Shown: positions 1 to 6,321, numbered from the stretch's first letter. The stretch is DNA of 6,874 nucleotides from CAZDBA01 sp964503615 (GCA_964503615.1 CAZDBA010000207.1:1-6874), one strand, 5' to 3'. Notes: generated by a model from the letters alone, not told the origin. Numbers and translations: made by a program.

Positions 1-44
1 AACGATCCGTTTCGATAGAACTCGTTGCTTAGCTGGCGAACGCT

Positions 45-722
45 CTATTGAGTTACGATTGCTCGGACCGTCTTTGCGTCTGGTTCCAGTTTGTAGATTC
101 GATCGGCATAACGATCAAACAGTTTGGTGTCGTGGTGGCTAATCATAAGGACCTGGAAGCCAAGTTCTTTGCCCGTCTCATGAACGATCTTGACCAGTTT
201 GGGTACCAATTCAGGTCGCAACCAGCAATCTTGCTCGTCCAGCACCAAGAACCCAGAATGTTCCTGGGAAAGCGAAGCCAAGGCGAACAACCGCAATCCG
301 ACACTCAAGATGTTGTGGACCGAACCACCTTGCGCACGTCGTGCGTCCTCTTCGTTGCCGTTGCGATTGATCGCAAATTCGAGCACCGTAGATTTCCGAG
401 CCGTCTTGGGTATCGCACGAAACTCCAGCGGTTGCTCCAGAATATCCTGTAGCGCCATCGAGAGCTTTGACTCTAACGTTCCGACTAACTCGTTAAACAG
501 TTTGGACGAAAGCTCCTCCAACGCGGCCGTCACTTCGTTGGAGATCCCGAGATAGGCTTCAATCTTTTCCAAAGCGGCCTCGGTGGTACTTTGTTGCTTT
601 TCAAGCTGAGTCTGCTGCCACGCCAATTGCTTGGCTTTCTCCAGCAAACGCAATGGAGATTCAAACCGAGCCGCAACGGGTTCCTGGACCTCAGTCTCAA
701 TTTTGTCGGCGGGAGTAGGCAT
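45..722 (-). CDS. Rad50/SbcC-like ATPase, separate C-terminal half
   Basis: This 225-aa protein carries the C-terminal half of an SMC/Rad50-type ABC ATPase and no Walker A. Visible parts in order: a short helical coil (about 24-58), a helical stretch (62-95), then the C-terminal ATPase lobe. The ABC signature region begins QGGS (131-134) and runs into the helix NILSVGLRLFAL. Walker B is FLVLDE (158-163) with D162 and the likely catalytic glutamate E163. The H-loop is ISHHD (194-198). In Rad50, SbcC and SMC proteins these motifs act in trans against the Walker A of the partner subunit. It has one cysteine (C166), so no zinc hook. The usual DEP after Walker B is DEQ here. It is the last gene of a four-gene operon, 7 nt after the coiled-coil gene, with a weak AAGAG ribosome site. 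I infer that it joins the N-half encoded at 1992-3323 to make one complete ATPase head. Confidence is high for the fold and moderate for the partnership. Confidence 0.88.
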   Translation of the reverse strand: MPTPADKIETEVQEPVAARFESPLRLLEKAKQLAWQQTQLEKQQSTTEAALEKIEAYLGISNEVTAALEELSSKLFNELVGTLESKLSMALQDILEQPLEFRAIPKTARKSTVLEFAINRNGNEEDARRAQGGSVHNILSVGLRLFALASLSQEHSGFLVLDEQDCWLRPELVPKLVKIVHETGKELGFQVLMISHHDTKLFDRYADRIYKLEPDAKTVRAIVTQ

Positions 723-729
723 GATTCAA

Positions 730-1026
730 TTACTCTTGGACACCATCAAACTCTTCTTGTATCTCGACCAGTCGATTTTCGATCCCATCGAGTGACTCTT
801 GGTAGCTTGCTCGTTGCTTTTCGTTTTCAGCTTTCAGCTCTTTTAGTTTTTTCTGGAGCTGTTTGATATCGTCGGTACCATACTGTTCGAGCGCGGTCGA
901 CTTAAGCTCGTTCAACTGCTCCTGTGCGGTATCACGACGGGTCTGAAAAACGATCTTTTGTTGATTCAGCTTGTCGTAGCGAGCTTTGAGCTCGTCGATC
1001 GTTTGTGGTTCTTGTGCTTTAGGCAT
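730..1026 (-). CDS. small free-standing coiled-coil protein of the split Rad50-Mre11 operon
   Basis: A 98-aa protein that is almost entirely charged, heptad-like helix: helix 1 about 10-47, a probable break at YGTDD (49-53), and helix 2 about 53-95 rich in K, E, Q and L. It has no cysteine, no enzymatic motif and no membrane segment. The ATG overlaps the nuclease stop by 8 nt (ATGCCTAA), and a perfect AGGAGG lies 9 nt upstream inside the nuclease gene, so both start and expression are well supported. It sits directly before the Rad50 C-terminal half, where an unsplit Rad50 would have its returning coiled-coil arm. I infer that it supplies part of that arm or bridges the two ATPase halves. It could instead be an unrelated coiled-coil adaptor. 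I do not recognise a named family. Confidence 0.85.
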   Translation of the reverse strand: MPKAQEPQTIDELKARYDKLNQQKIVFQTRRDTAQEQLNELKSTALEQYGTDDIKQLQKKLKELKAENEKQRASYQESLDGIENRLVEIQEEFDGVQE

Positions 1027-1999
1027 CTTCCGTTACCTCCTCTGCGAGAATCCTGATTTCTTCTGCGACAACCGGTTCGAATTGATCCAGGTTCTTGTCC
1101 AAAAACTCGTGCAAGCCGGCACCTGTATCTGTTCGCCGACACATCAACTCGGCCAAGCCTGAAACAAAGCTGGAACGAGTTTCAGGCTCCGGATCCGAAA
1201 TGATCGCTTCGTGAAAAACTTCGTCAAACGGTTTGTGTGGGACTTCGACGTACTTTGATTCGTGATGATCGGCCCAAATGTCAAACCGCAAAACGCTGGG
1301 CGTGTGAGCCCGGTTTGCATCACTGCGACTTCTGCGGCTGATGTTACCCGGTGTCAACCAAGTCGTCATCCCCTGTTCAACGGGATCCAATCGGCGATGA
1401 ATATGACCATTAATTAGATAGTCGATGTTGCCCAACTCGGTTGGCTTTACGACCCCTGATGTATAACCTGGCACGTCGATGTCATGATGCGTCATCCAAA
1501 AGACCATCGTCGATTGCGAAAAAAGACTTTGCTGTCTCTCCGGCATTTCAAACGGCGACGGAATCGGGTGGCGGTAGGATGAGCCTCCGACGTAAACGTT
1601 TCTTTCGTTGATCTGGCCGTACCAAGGATCGTCTTCACTTACCAACTTGAAACAACCTGATTTAATCAGCAAGCTGAGCGAATCGTCGTCGGTCAACTGA
1701 GTCTCTGCACAATCGTGGTTGCCATAAATCCCAATCACCTCTTGTTCGGCAAGCATCTCCATCAGTCGGCCCAGCATCCAAGTCGGATTGTCACGAGGCT
1801 TGTCAAAGACATCTCCCAGCAAAGCGGGCAACAGCCGGTTCTGCCTCGCGTAGTCCAAACACCACTGCAATTTGTTCAGCACAACGTTGGGAAAGTCGTC
1901 TTTGCGAAACCCCGGTTGCCGACCTTCTAAATGAGGGTCACCAATGAACAGCAAACCTCGATACGAACTTGTTTTTCCGCGTGAGCTTGATTTAATCAT
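1019..1999 (-). CDS. Mre11/SbcD-like metallophosphoesterase nuclease
   Basis: A 326-aa calcineurin-like phosphoesterase of the Mre11/SbcD type, the nuclease partner of Rad50/SbcC; known members are Mn-dependent exo/endonucleases that process DNA ends and hairpins. All expected motifs are present: I, GDPHL with D21 and H23; II, GDVFD with D63; III, GNHD with N94, H95 and D96; IV, THHD with H171/H172; V, GHIH with H199 and H201. A glycine/serine-rich basic patch (218-226) follows. The nuclease domain ends near 240, leaving only about 85 residues. That is shorter than in many Mre11/SbcD proteins, so the capping domain looks reduced. The helical C-terminus (about 277-322) is where Mre11 proteins usually contact the base of the Rad50 coil. 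The ATG overlaps the stop of the upstream Rad50 N-half by 8 nt and has GGAG 9 nt upstream. The enzyme class is secure; the substrate is not known. Confidence 0.93.
   Translation of the reverse strand: MIKSSSRGKTSSYRGLLFIGDPHLEGRQPGFRKDDFPNVVLNKLQWCLDYARQNRLLPALLGDVFDKPRDNPTWMLGRLMEMLAEQEVIGIYGNHDCAETQLTDDDSLSLLIKSGCFKLVSEDDPWYGQINERNVYVGGSSYRHPIPSPFEMPERQQSLFSQSTMVFWMTHHDIDVPGYTSGVVKPTELGNIDYLINGHIHRRLDPVEQGMTTWLTPGNISRRSRSDANRAHTPSVLRFDIWADHHESKYVEVPHKPFDEVFHEAIISDPEPETRSSFVSGLAELMCRRTDTGAGLHEFLDKNLDQFEPVVAEEIRILAEEVTEDA
1036..1041 (-). promoter_or_regulatory. strong ribosome binding site of the small coiled-coil gene
   Basis: A perfect AGGAGG on the minus strand, 9 nt before the ATG at 1026, lying inside the 3' end of the nuclease gene. 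It is the strongest such site in the operon. It supports the reality of the 98-aa gene and suggests its product is made in quantity relative to its neighbours. Confidence 0.7.
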
Positions 2000-3323
2000 G
2001 GCGATGAGCTCCGTTGGGATTGATCACCTGTTCCGCCGTCAAATCTCCACCGCAAGTTGGACAAGCTGGATTGTTGGCAACCCAATTCTCGATCAGAACT
2101 TTCACCTGCTGGATTGCGTCTGTGACTTCAACTGCCTGTTCTTCGATCTTGTCGACTTGTTGCGACTGCCGATTCAATTCCTGCACTAGCTGGTCCAGCT
2201 CGGAAAAGTCCGCAGGAACAGGAGGCGAAGTGATTTGAGTCGCCGCATCCAACAAAGCTGCCAGTGATGAAACTCGCTGTTGTTTTTGCTCCAAACTGGC
2301 CACCAAATCGCGTAATGGCTCTTCAGGCAACAACTCAGGTGGCTGGGCAATGTCTGCCAGGCTTTCCGCTGCTTGTTCCGCAAAGGCACCTACATCCAGA
2401 CAAGACTGAAGCGATTCGATCAGTTCACTCAACTCGCCCGTGCTAACCGGAGTCAAACAAGGTCGCAATTCCTCCAGCACATCTGCAAACGCGCCAGCCA
2501 TCAATGCATTGGAGTGATTCTGTTGAAGTTGTTCGACTAATGTTTCCAACGGTTTAACGGATGGCAAAACGGGTGGAGGCGTCAACCGATCCAGGCTCTC
2601 AGTCAGCGTTGCCAATTGTTGTTGCTGTTTTGTGTGAGTCTCGATCGCCATCACTTGATTGTGAATCGCCACAATCTCTTCATCGTTGGATACGATTTTC
2701 TTGTACTGCGTTTCTACCAACTTGAGCTCGTCCAACACTTCTGGAATCGGTTCAAGTGTTTCCAGCCGCTGTTCTGTTCGCGCCAGTTCGCCCACCAAAC
2801 GCTTCTTGTTCGATTTACTGTCACGAACTTTTTGCTTGTGAAGCGTTTGCATTGTGATCAAGTTTGTGGCGTCAGAAGAGGACGCAAAAAACTGTGCCGC
2901 CGCCCGAGGGGAATCGTTCAGCAAGAACACCGGTTGCTTTTGAGCTCCAAAATGGACATCGAAATCCTTGTTGTCGCAATCAACTCTTTGAATCTTGAGG
3001 ATCTCATACAACTCGTCAGGAGTACCGCCCCGGCCCAGTCGATCATGCTGCACGCCGTCGATAATGTACTTTGTGGACTTGTTCTTCGTCCGCTGCCATT
3101 CGATTTCGTGTCCATCGTGGGTAGTGACTTTGATCGAGCACTCTTTTTCTCCGTGACGAGTCACAAAGGTTGAGTCGTCGTTGTAGCAAAGGATCTGCAG
3201 CGCAGTCACGATCGCACTCTTGCCACAATTGTTGGGCCCGGAAATTACAGTCAATCCGCGCGCCGGTTCGATGACCGTATGCTCGTGCGACATGAAATTT
3301 TTGAGCTCAATCCGTGTGATCAC
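1992..3323 (-). CDS. Rad50/SbcC-like ATPase, separate N-terminal half ending at a zinc hook
   Basis: A 443-aa protein equal to the first half of Rad50/SbcC. It opens with the typical beta strands (ITRIELKNFMSHEHT) and Walker A GPNNCGKS (29-36; K35, S36). A Q-loop-like stretch QKQPVFLLND (128-137) follows. The rest is helical: an ordinary charged coil (about 158-248), then four degenerate repeats of about 39 residues (251-407) divided by proline breaks near 250, 290, 328 and 367. The end is a CPTC zinc hook (C421, C424) only 19 residues before the stop, with a GAHRHD tail. There is no signature motif, Walker B or H-loop; those are in the protein encoded at 45-722. Canonical Rad50/SbcC continues from the hook into a returning coil of the same chain. 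The start is GTG at 3323, supported by GGGAG 8 nt upstream and by the match to Rad50 N-termini. It is the first gene of the operon and overlaps the nuclease gene by 8 nt. Confidence 0.92.
   Translation of the reverse strand: MITRIELKNFMSHEHTVIEPARGLTVISGPNNCGKSAIVTALQILCYNDDSTFVTRHGEKECSIKVTTHDGHEIEWQRTKNKSTKYIIDGVQHDRLGRGGTPDELYEILKIQRVDCDNKDFDVHFGAQKQPVFLLNDSPRAAAQFFASSSDATNLITMQTLHKQKVRDSKSNKKRLVGELARTEQRLETLEPIPEVLDELKLVETQYKKIVSNDEEIVAIHNQVMAIETHTKQQQQLATLTESLDRLTPPPVLPSVKPLETLVEQLQQNHSNALMAGAFADVLEELRPCLTPVSTGELSELIESLQSCLDVGAFAEQAAESLADIAQPPELLPEEPLRDLVASLEQKQQRVSSLAALLDAATQITSPPVPADFSELDQLVQELNRQSQQVDKIEEQAVEVTDAIQQVKVLIENWVANNPACPTCGGDLTAEQVINPNGAHRHD
2009..2012 (-). promoter_or_regulatory. 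ribosome binding site of the Mre11-like gene
   Basis: GGAG on the minus strand, 9 nt before the ATG at 1999, inside the 3' end of the Rad50 N-half gene. Together with the 8-nt ATGATTAA overlap it indicates coupled translation. Confidence 0.55.
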
Positions 3324-3331
3324 TCAAACGA

Positions 3332-3336
3332 CTCCC
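3332..3336 (-). promoter_or_regulatory. ribosome binding site fixing the GTG start of the Rad50 N-half
   Basis: On the minus strand this reads GGGAG, 8 nt before the GTG at 3323-3321. The next in-frame ATG is codon 11, inside the conserved first strand-loop region of the ATPase, so the GTG is clearly the better start. Confidence 0.6.
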
Positions 3337-3393
3337 TGATTTCCATTTTCCTCTGGCCGCTGTGGCAACCGAGGCATCCCTTTGCGTCACACG

Positions 3394-3422
3394 ATCCGAA
3401 ATTCGGAGACGCCGCATGACAA
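3394..3422 (-). promoter_or_regulatory. weak candidate promoter with embedded palindrome before the Rad50-Mre11 operon
   Basis: On the minus strand a TTGTCA (3422-3417, five of six bases of the sigma70 -35 consensus) is followed after 17 nt by TCGGAT (3399-3394, a poor -10). The -10 lies within a perfect 13-nt palindrome, TCCGAATTTCGGA (3395-3407, 6-bp arms with one central base), a plausible operator for a dimeric regulator. The palindrome does not match the LexA boxes I know. The palindrome is seen directly; promoter and operator roles are inference. Confidence 0.25.
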
Positions 3423-3439
3423 CTATTCCTATAGTCGCT

Positions 3440-3469
3440 CCCGCCGTGACACGTTTGGTCACGCGCGGG
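3440..3469 (-). terminator. GC-rich hairpin after the polytopic membrane protein gene
   Basis: The arms 3440-3450 and 3458-3469 form an 11-bp stem (CCCGC plus CGTGAC with their complements, one bulged C at 3464) around a 7-nt loop. It begins 44 nt after the membrane-protein stop and lies upstream of the Rad50-Mre11 operon. There is no T-run after it on the minus strand, so it is not a textbook intrinsic terminator. It may stop or pause transcription, protect a 3' end, or bind a protein. Confidence 0.35.
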
Positions 3470-3474
3470 GCGAT

Positions 3475-3490
3475 TTATCGAATTATCGAA
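3475..3490. repeat. tandem 8-mer TTATCGAA x2
   Basis: Two perfect adjacent copies of TTATCGAA (3475-3482 and 3483-3490). They are flanked by an inverted pair ATTTAT (3473-3478) and ATAAAT (3490-3495), making an AT-rich block between the stop of the membrane-protein gene and the GC-rich hairpin. It could be a protein-binding site or simply AT-rich spacer. Confidence 0.35.
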
Positions 3491-3513
3491 TAAATTTCCC
3501 TCTCTTGGAAGGA

Positions 3514-5265
3514 TCAGTTGCTCTTAAAAGGATCAGATCCTGTCGCAGATGTCGCTACTTCGGTCGTTGGATTCAGTTCGATCGCTATGGACTTACAAAA
3601 ATCGCTCCAAATCCGGTCCAACCGAGGTATCCAGCCTGCCTTGACCGCACTGATTAACAATCCGAACAGAAAGCAAGCCAGCGAACCAGCAACGAACTGT
3701 GCGACTGGTTGACTAAGCGTATTCAGCAACGGTTCTTTATAGGGCCCAATGCTGCAGAACAATAAAGCCATGGACACAACCACCGATGCCTGGACCAGCA
3801 GCTTCCATCGCTTGCAAAAATAGGCAGTCACAAATGTCGCTAGAACACTCACGATGTAAACCACGCCACTGAAACTGGAAAGGCGGTCACCTAAAACGGC
3901 CGCCATTGCCAACAGCGCGAACGTGATCCCCATGAATACGCCAGTTGTTCGGAGAAACATCGCAAACCGGCCGGAGTAACAAAGCCCAATCACCAAGCCT
4001 CCGACCACCAACAAATGAGTTGACACTCCAACTGCCCATTGTGCATTCAGCTTGCTCAGTTCCAACGCCACGAACGCCGTGGTCCAGAAAACCAACAGCG
4101 AACTGTTTGCGATCGAGCGCGTTCTATAAACTTGGACGAGCTCTTTAATCGCCAGCACCGCCAGCGGCCAAGTTGCGGAAGGCACGACCGTTGGCAAGAC
4201 GTTTTCGGGCTCAGTAAACACCAGCCCCAGCAGAAATATTCCAATCGCCCATTCCATGAACGCCCATCCACGCAACCATAGCGTGGTAGCGTAACCCAAC
4301 ATCAGAACCAGACCGATCCAAAGTGGACTGCCGATTGTCGTTCTTAACTCCCAGGCAAAATCGAGATACGTTTCGCTTCCCCAGTAGGGCATCGCAGCCA
4401 GAAGTACCACAAACGTTCCCAACCCGAAACCGGCAAAGTAGTCTTTACCTTGCTCACGTTCTGCAACCATCTCGAGGCAGCAGACCACCCCGGCGAACAG
4501 GATCGGCAAATAGAAGTGAACGCCGATCGGATTGGCCCAGCCTCGCTCGGGAATAAACGACAGGCTAAGCAAAAACAATCGCAGTCCGCAGGCTGCCACC
4601 AACACGACAAAAATCGACCACGGATAAACGGGCCAACTCCAAGGCGTTCCGGTATCAGAAAACAACGTGCGGCCTTGCCAGATCGCCGGCAAGCACATCA
4701 ACATGCACAGCCCCACCAGCCAACCAAAAAGATAGACTTTCCAAGTCGCCGAGATCTCAAGCAACCCCGAAAGCCACGCCCATTGTGAGCTCAGCGACTC
4801 AGTAGGCGCAAACGCAAACGAATAGAAAAACAATAGCCCCAACATACCGTAGAACGGCACACGCAAATCAAGCGGAAACCAGATTTTGAGCGTGCGAATC
4901 AGCAATTCACAGATCGCAACTGAAAACAGAAATCCGCTGCCCAGCACCCAAAGTGCAAGTAACGGATCGGACCCAACACACCCGTCGCAACTGGCCACAA
5001 CGCCAACGATCAGAAACAATATCGAAAGCATGATCGTACGAGCATCATCCCATACGCCTCCCAATTTGATGATCACGATCGCAGCTAGAGCCATTACCAG
5101 GATCGTTCCCAATAACACCGAAGCCATGATCAACGGTTGTGTCGCAAGAGCAGCCCCGGAATCGGTGCCGACATTTAACCCGTATAACAGCAAGCCTGTG
5201 CTGATCAGATAGAACGGGTTTTGGGTGAAGAGCAGCCCAAATAAACGTGAAGGTTTTGACCGCAT
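3514..5265 (-). CDS. polytopic membrane protein of unknown function, about 16-18 membrane segments
   Basis: A 583-aa, extremely hydrophobic protein that I cannot assign to a named family. From the residue pattern I count about 16-18 membrane segments spread from about residue 15 to 540 with short loops, then a polar C-terminal tail of about 40 residues. The N-terminal motif FTQNPFYLISTGLLLYGL precedes the first segment, and a short cysteine-containing loop (CDGC) follows the third. No ATPase, kinase, transporter-signature or protease motif stands out. Start choice: GTG and ATG are adjacent (5268, 5265). AAGGAG at 5277-5272 is 6 nt from the ATG but only 3 nt from the GTG, so I prefer the ATG; the GTG would add one residue. 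It is probably transcribed alone, with a promoter candidate at 5369-5397 and a 190-nt gap before the next gene. Its even hydrophobicity and segment count would fit a permease-like or lipid/polymer-handling protein, but nothing here shows it. Confidence 0.85.
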   Translation of the reverse strand: MRSKPSRLFGLLFTQNPFYLISTGLLLYGLNVGTDSGAALATQPLIMASVLLGTILVMALAAIVIIKLGGVWDDARTIMLSILFLIVGVVASCDGCVGSDPLLALWVLGSGFLFSVAICELLIRTLKIWFPLDLRVPFYGMLGLLFFYSFAFAPTESLSSQWAWLSGLLEISATWKVYLFGWLVGLCMLMCLPAIWQGRTLFSDTGTPWSWPVYPWSIFVVLVAACGLRLFLLSLSFIPERGWANPIGVHFYLPILFAGVVCCLEMVAEREQGKDYFAGFGLGTFVVLLAAMPYWGSETYLDFAWELRTTIGSPLWIGLVLMLGYATTLWLRGWAFMEWAIGIFLLGLVFTEPENVLPTVVPSATWPLAVLAIKELVQVYRTRSIANSSLLVFWTTAFVALELSKLNAQWAVGVSTHLLVVGGLVIGLCYSGRFAMFLRTTGVFMGITFALLAMAAVLGDRLSSFSGVVYIVSVLATFVTAYFCKRWKLLVQASVVVSMALLFCSIGPYKEPLLNTLSQPVAQFVAGSLACFLFGLLISAVKAGWIPRLDRIWSDFCKSIAIELNPTTEVATSATGSDPFKSN

Positions 5266-5271
5266 CACTTT

Positions 5272-5277
5272 CTCCTT
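5272..5277 (-). promoter_or_regulatory. ribosome binding site choosing ATG over GTG for the membrane protein
   Basis: AAGGAG on the minus strand, within AAAAAGGAG. It is 6 nt from the ATG at 5265 and 3 nt from the GTG at 5268; the former spacing is workable and the latter too short. Confidence 0.6.
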
Positions 5278-5368
5278 TTTGCAAAGTCAAAAATTCGGCA
5301 GCTAAACAGAATGGTGCCGTTAGCATTCATTGCCGGCAGCGATGAGATCGAAAGAATAATTTCGAGTT

Positions 5369-5397
5369 AGTAAAAATGTTTCAAATGCAACCGTCAA
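5369..5397 (-). promoter_or_regulatory. sigma70-like promoter candidate for the polytopic membrane protein
   Basis: On the minus strand, TTGACG (5397-5392, five of six consensus -35 bases) is followed after exactly 17 nt by TTTACT (5374-5369, four of six -10 bases). Transcription would start near 5362 and give a leader of about 95 nt. It is the best promoter-like pair I found in the window. Confidence 0.4.
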
Positions 5398-5437
5398 CAG
5401 AGTAACGGTATGCTTTCAAACAGTGGGGTCCAGCAAA

Positions 5438-5454
5438 CCGACGCAAATTGTCGG
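5438..5454 (-). terminator. small hairpin in the gap after the single-pass membrane protein gene
   Basis: CCGAC (5438-5442) and GTCGG (5450-5454) pair around a 7-nt loop, about 70 nt after the stop of the gene at 5524-6321. Only TTT follows on the minus strand. A second, AT-rich 6-bp hairpin (ATTTTC/GAAAAT, 5487-5503) lies closer to the stop. Either could contribute to termination, but both are weak. The rest of the 5269-5523 gap holds only the promoter candidate and ribosome site of the next gene; I see no small gene or RNA. Confidence 0.2.
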
Positions 5455-5523
5455 CGTTACAAAGAGTTAACACTGCGACACTTAGGATTTTCACGTTGAA
5501 AATTTGTATAGCTCTCGCGTTTT

Positions 5524-6321
5524 TCAAACAAACGAATATTGAGGCGAACGATCGAGCTTTCTGACATCATCGAGGCCAGGGATCTCTTCAAATTCGCCTT
5601 TGGGCGGCTCGATTTCAGAAGGCTCGTTTTCAAGCGGTTCCAGCTTGAGCCCACTTCCTGATTCGCTTTCTTCTGTTGCATTCGAAGAGTTTCGTTTACG
5701 TTTTGTTCGATTCGGTCCCGTTTTCCCTTTTGGCTTTTTGTTACTTAAAGTCGCGGTTGCGTTCTTCCAGAACGTAGTAAGCTCTTCATCCTCCGTGCCG
5801 TCTTTTCCAATAAACGTCAGCGAGATATTTTCACTGACTGCTCTTCGCACCCAGACCGCAGCATCGTCAGGATTGATGAATCGGAACTTGTGCCGAATGA
5901 TGCGACTGTAAAGTTCTTTGCGGCGTTCAACGTCTTTAAGCAAGGGTTCTGCTTCGTCCGATCGTTTTGCATTTTTGCTGGGGTTGAGAATCTTGTCGAG
6001 AAAATTACCGTCCTTCTTCTCAAGGATCTCCATATAGGAATTGATCGCGGCCATTTGCTCACGTTCAATCCCCGTATTCCATTGTTGGTCCGCGCTGGCC
6101 AGCATCCGCTCCGGATTGTTGTACATTTGATTGTAGAAAAAGATGCCGCCGAAAATCAGTGCAAGAAGTACAACGGGAATCCAGATTCCACCACGACGAC
6201 TGCCAAACAGGATTTGCAAGCTGACGATCAAATGCATAAGCCTTTCGAACTCGCTCATTTGGGAGCGTCCGTGTCCGTAGTTGCGGTAGTTGTGATTATT
6301 GGTTCCGATGCGAATGCGCAT
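5524..6321 (-). CDS. single-pass membrane protein with charged low-complexity tail, unknown function
   Basis: A 265-aa protein, or 244 aa if it starts at the second methionine (M22, base 6258, beginning MSEFERL). Neither start has a good ribosome site; the Tyr/Asn/His-rich first 21 residues look unlike a conserved N-terminus, so the shorter form is a real possibility. One membrane helix spans about 46-63. It is preceded by SRRGG, and the positive charge on that side predicts the N-terminus in the cytoplasm and residues 64-265 outside. The outer part begins with a helical region (70-190) containing NPERMLASADQQW and a long charged helix, loosely reminiscent of a tetratricopeptide-like segment. 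A basic tract (195-211, rich in K and R) and an acidic Glu/Pro/Ser tail (217-252) follow. I do not recognise a family. It stands between the kinase gene and the polytopic protein with gaps of over 200 nt on both sides. Confidence 0.75.
   Translation of the reverse strand: MRIRIGTNNHNYRNYGHGRSQMSEFERLMHLIVSLQILFGSRRGGIWIPVVLLALIFGGIFFYNQMYNNPERMLASADQQWNTGIEREQMAAINSYMEILEKKDGNFLDKILNPSKNAKRSDEAEPLLKDVERRKELYSRIIRHKFRFINPDDAAVWVRRAVSENISLTFIGKDGTEDEELTTFWKNATATLSNKKPKGKTGPNRTKRKRNSSNATEESESGSGLKLEPLENEPSEIEPPKGEFEEIPGLDDVRKLDRSPQYSFV

Noticed and set aside
48..452. Plus-strand open frame of 134 aa opposite the Rad50 C-half
   Set aside because: It is antisense to the Walker B and signature coding region and shows no domain of its own.
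2616..3173. Plus-strand open frame of 185 aa opposite the Rad50 N-half
   Set aside because: It lies wholly antisense to a gene with clear ATPase motifs, and its translation has no recognisable domain; it is a shadow of the codon pattern of the real gene.
45..3323. Possibility that the split Rad50 is a decayed or frameshifted single gene
   Set aside because: A complete nuclease gene and a coil gene separate the halves, each gene has a proper start and stop with tight overlaps, and the conserved motifs are intact, so decay or sequencing error does not explain it.
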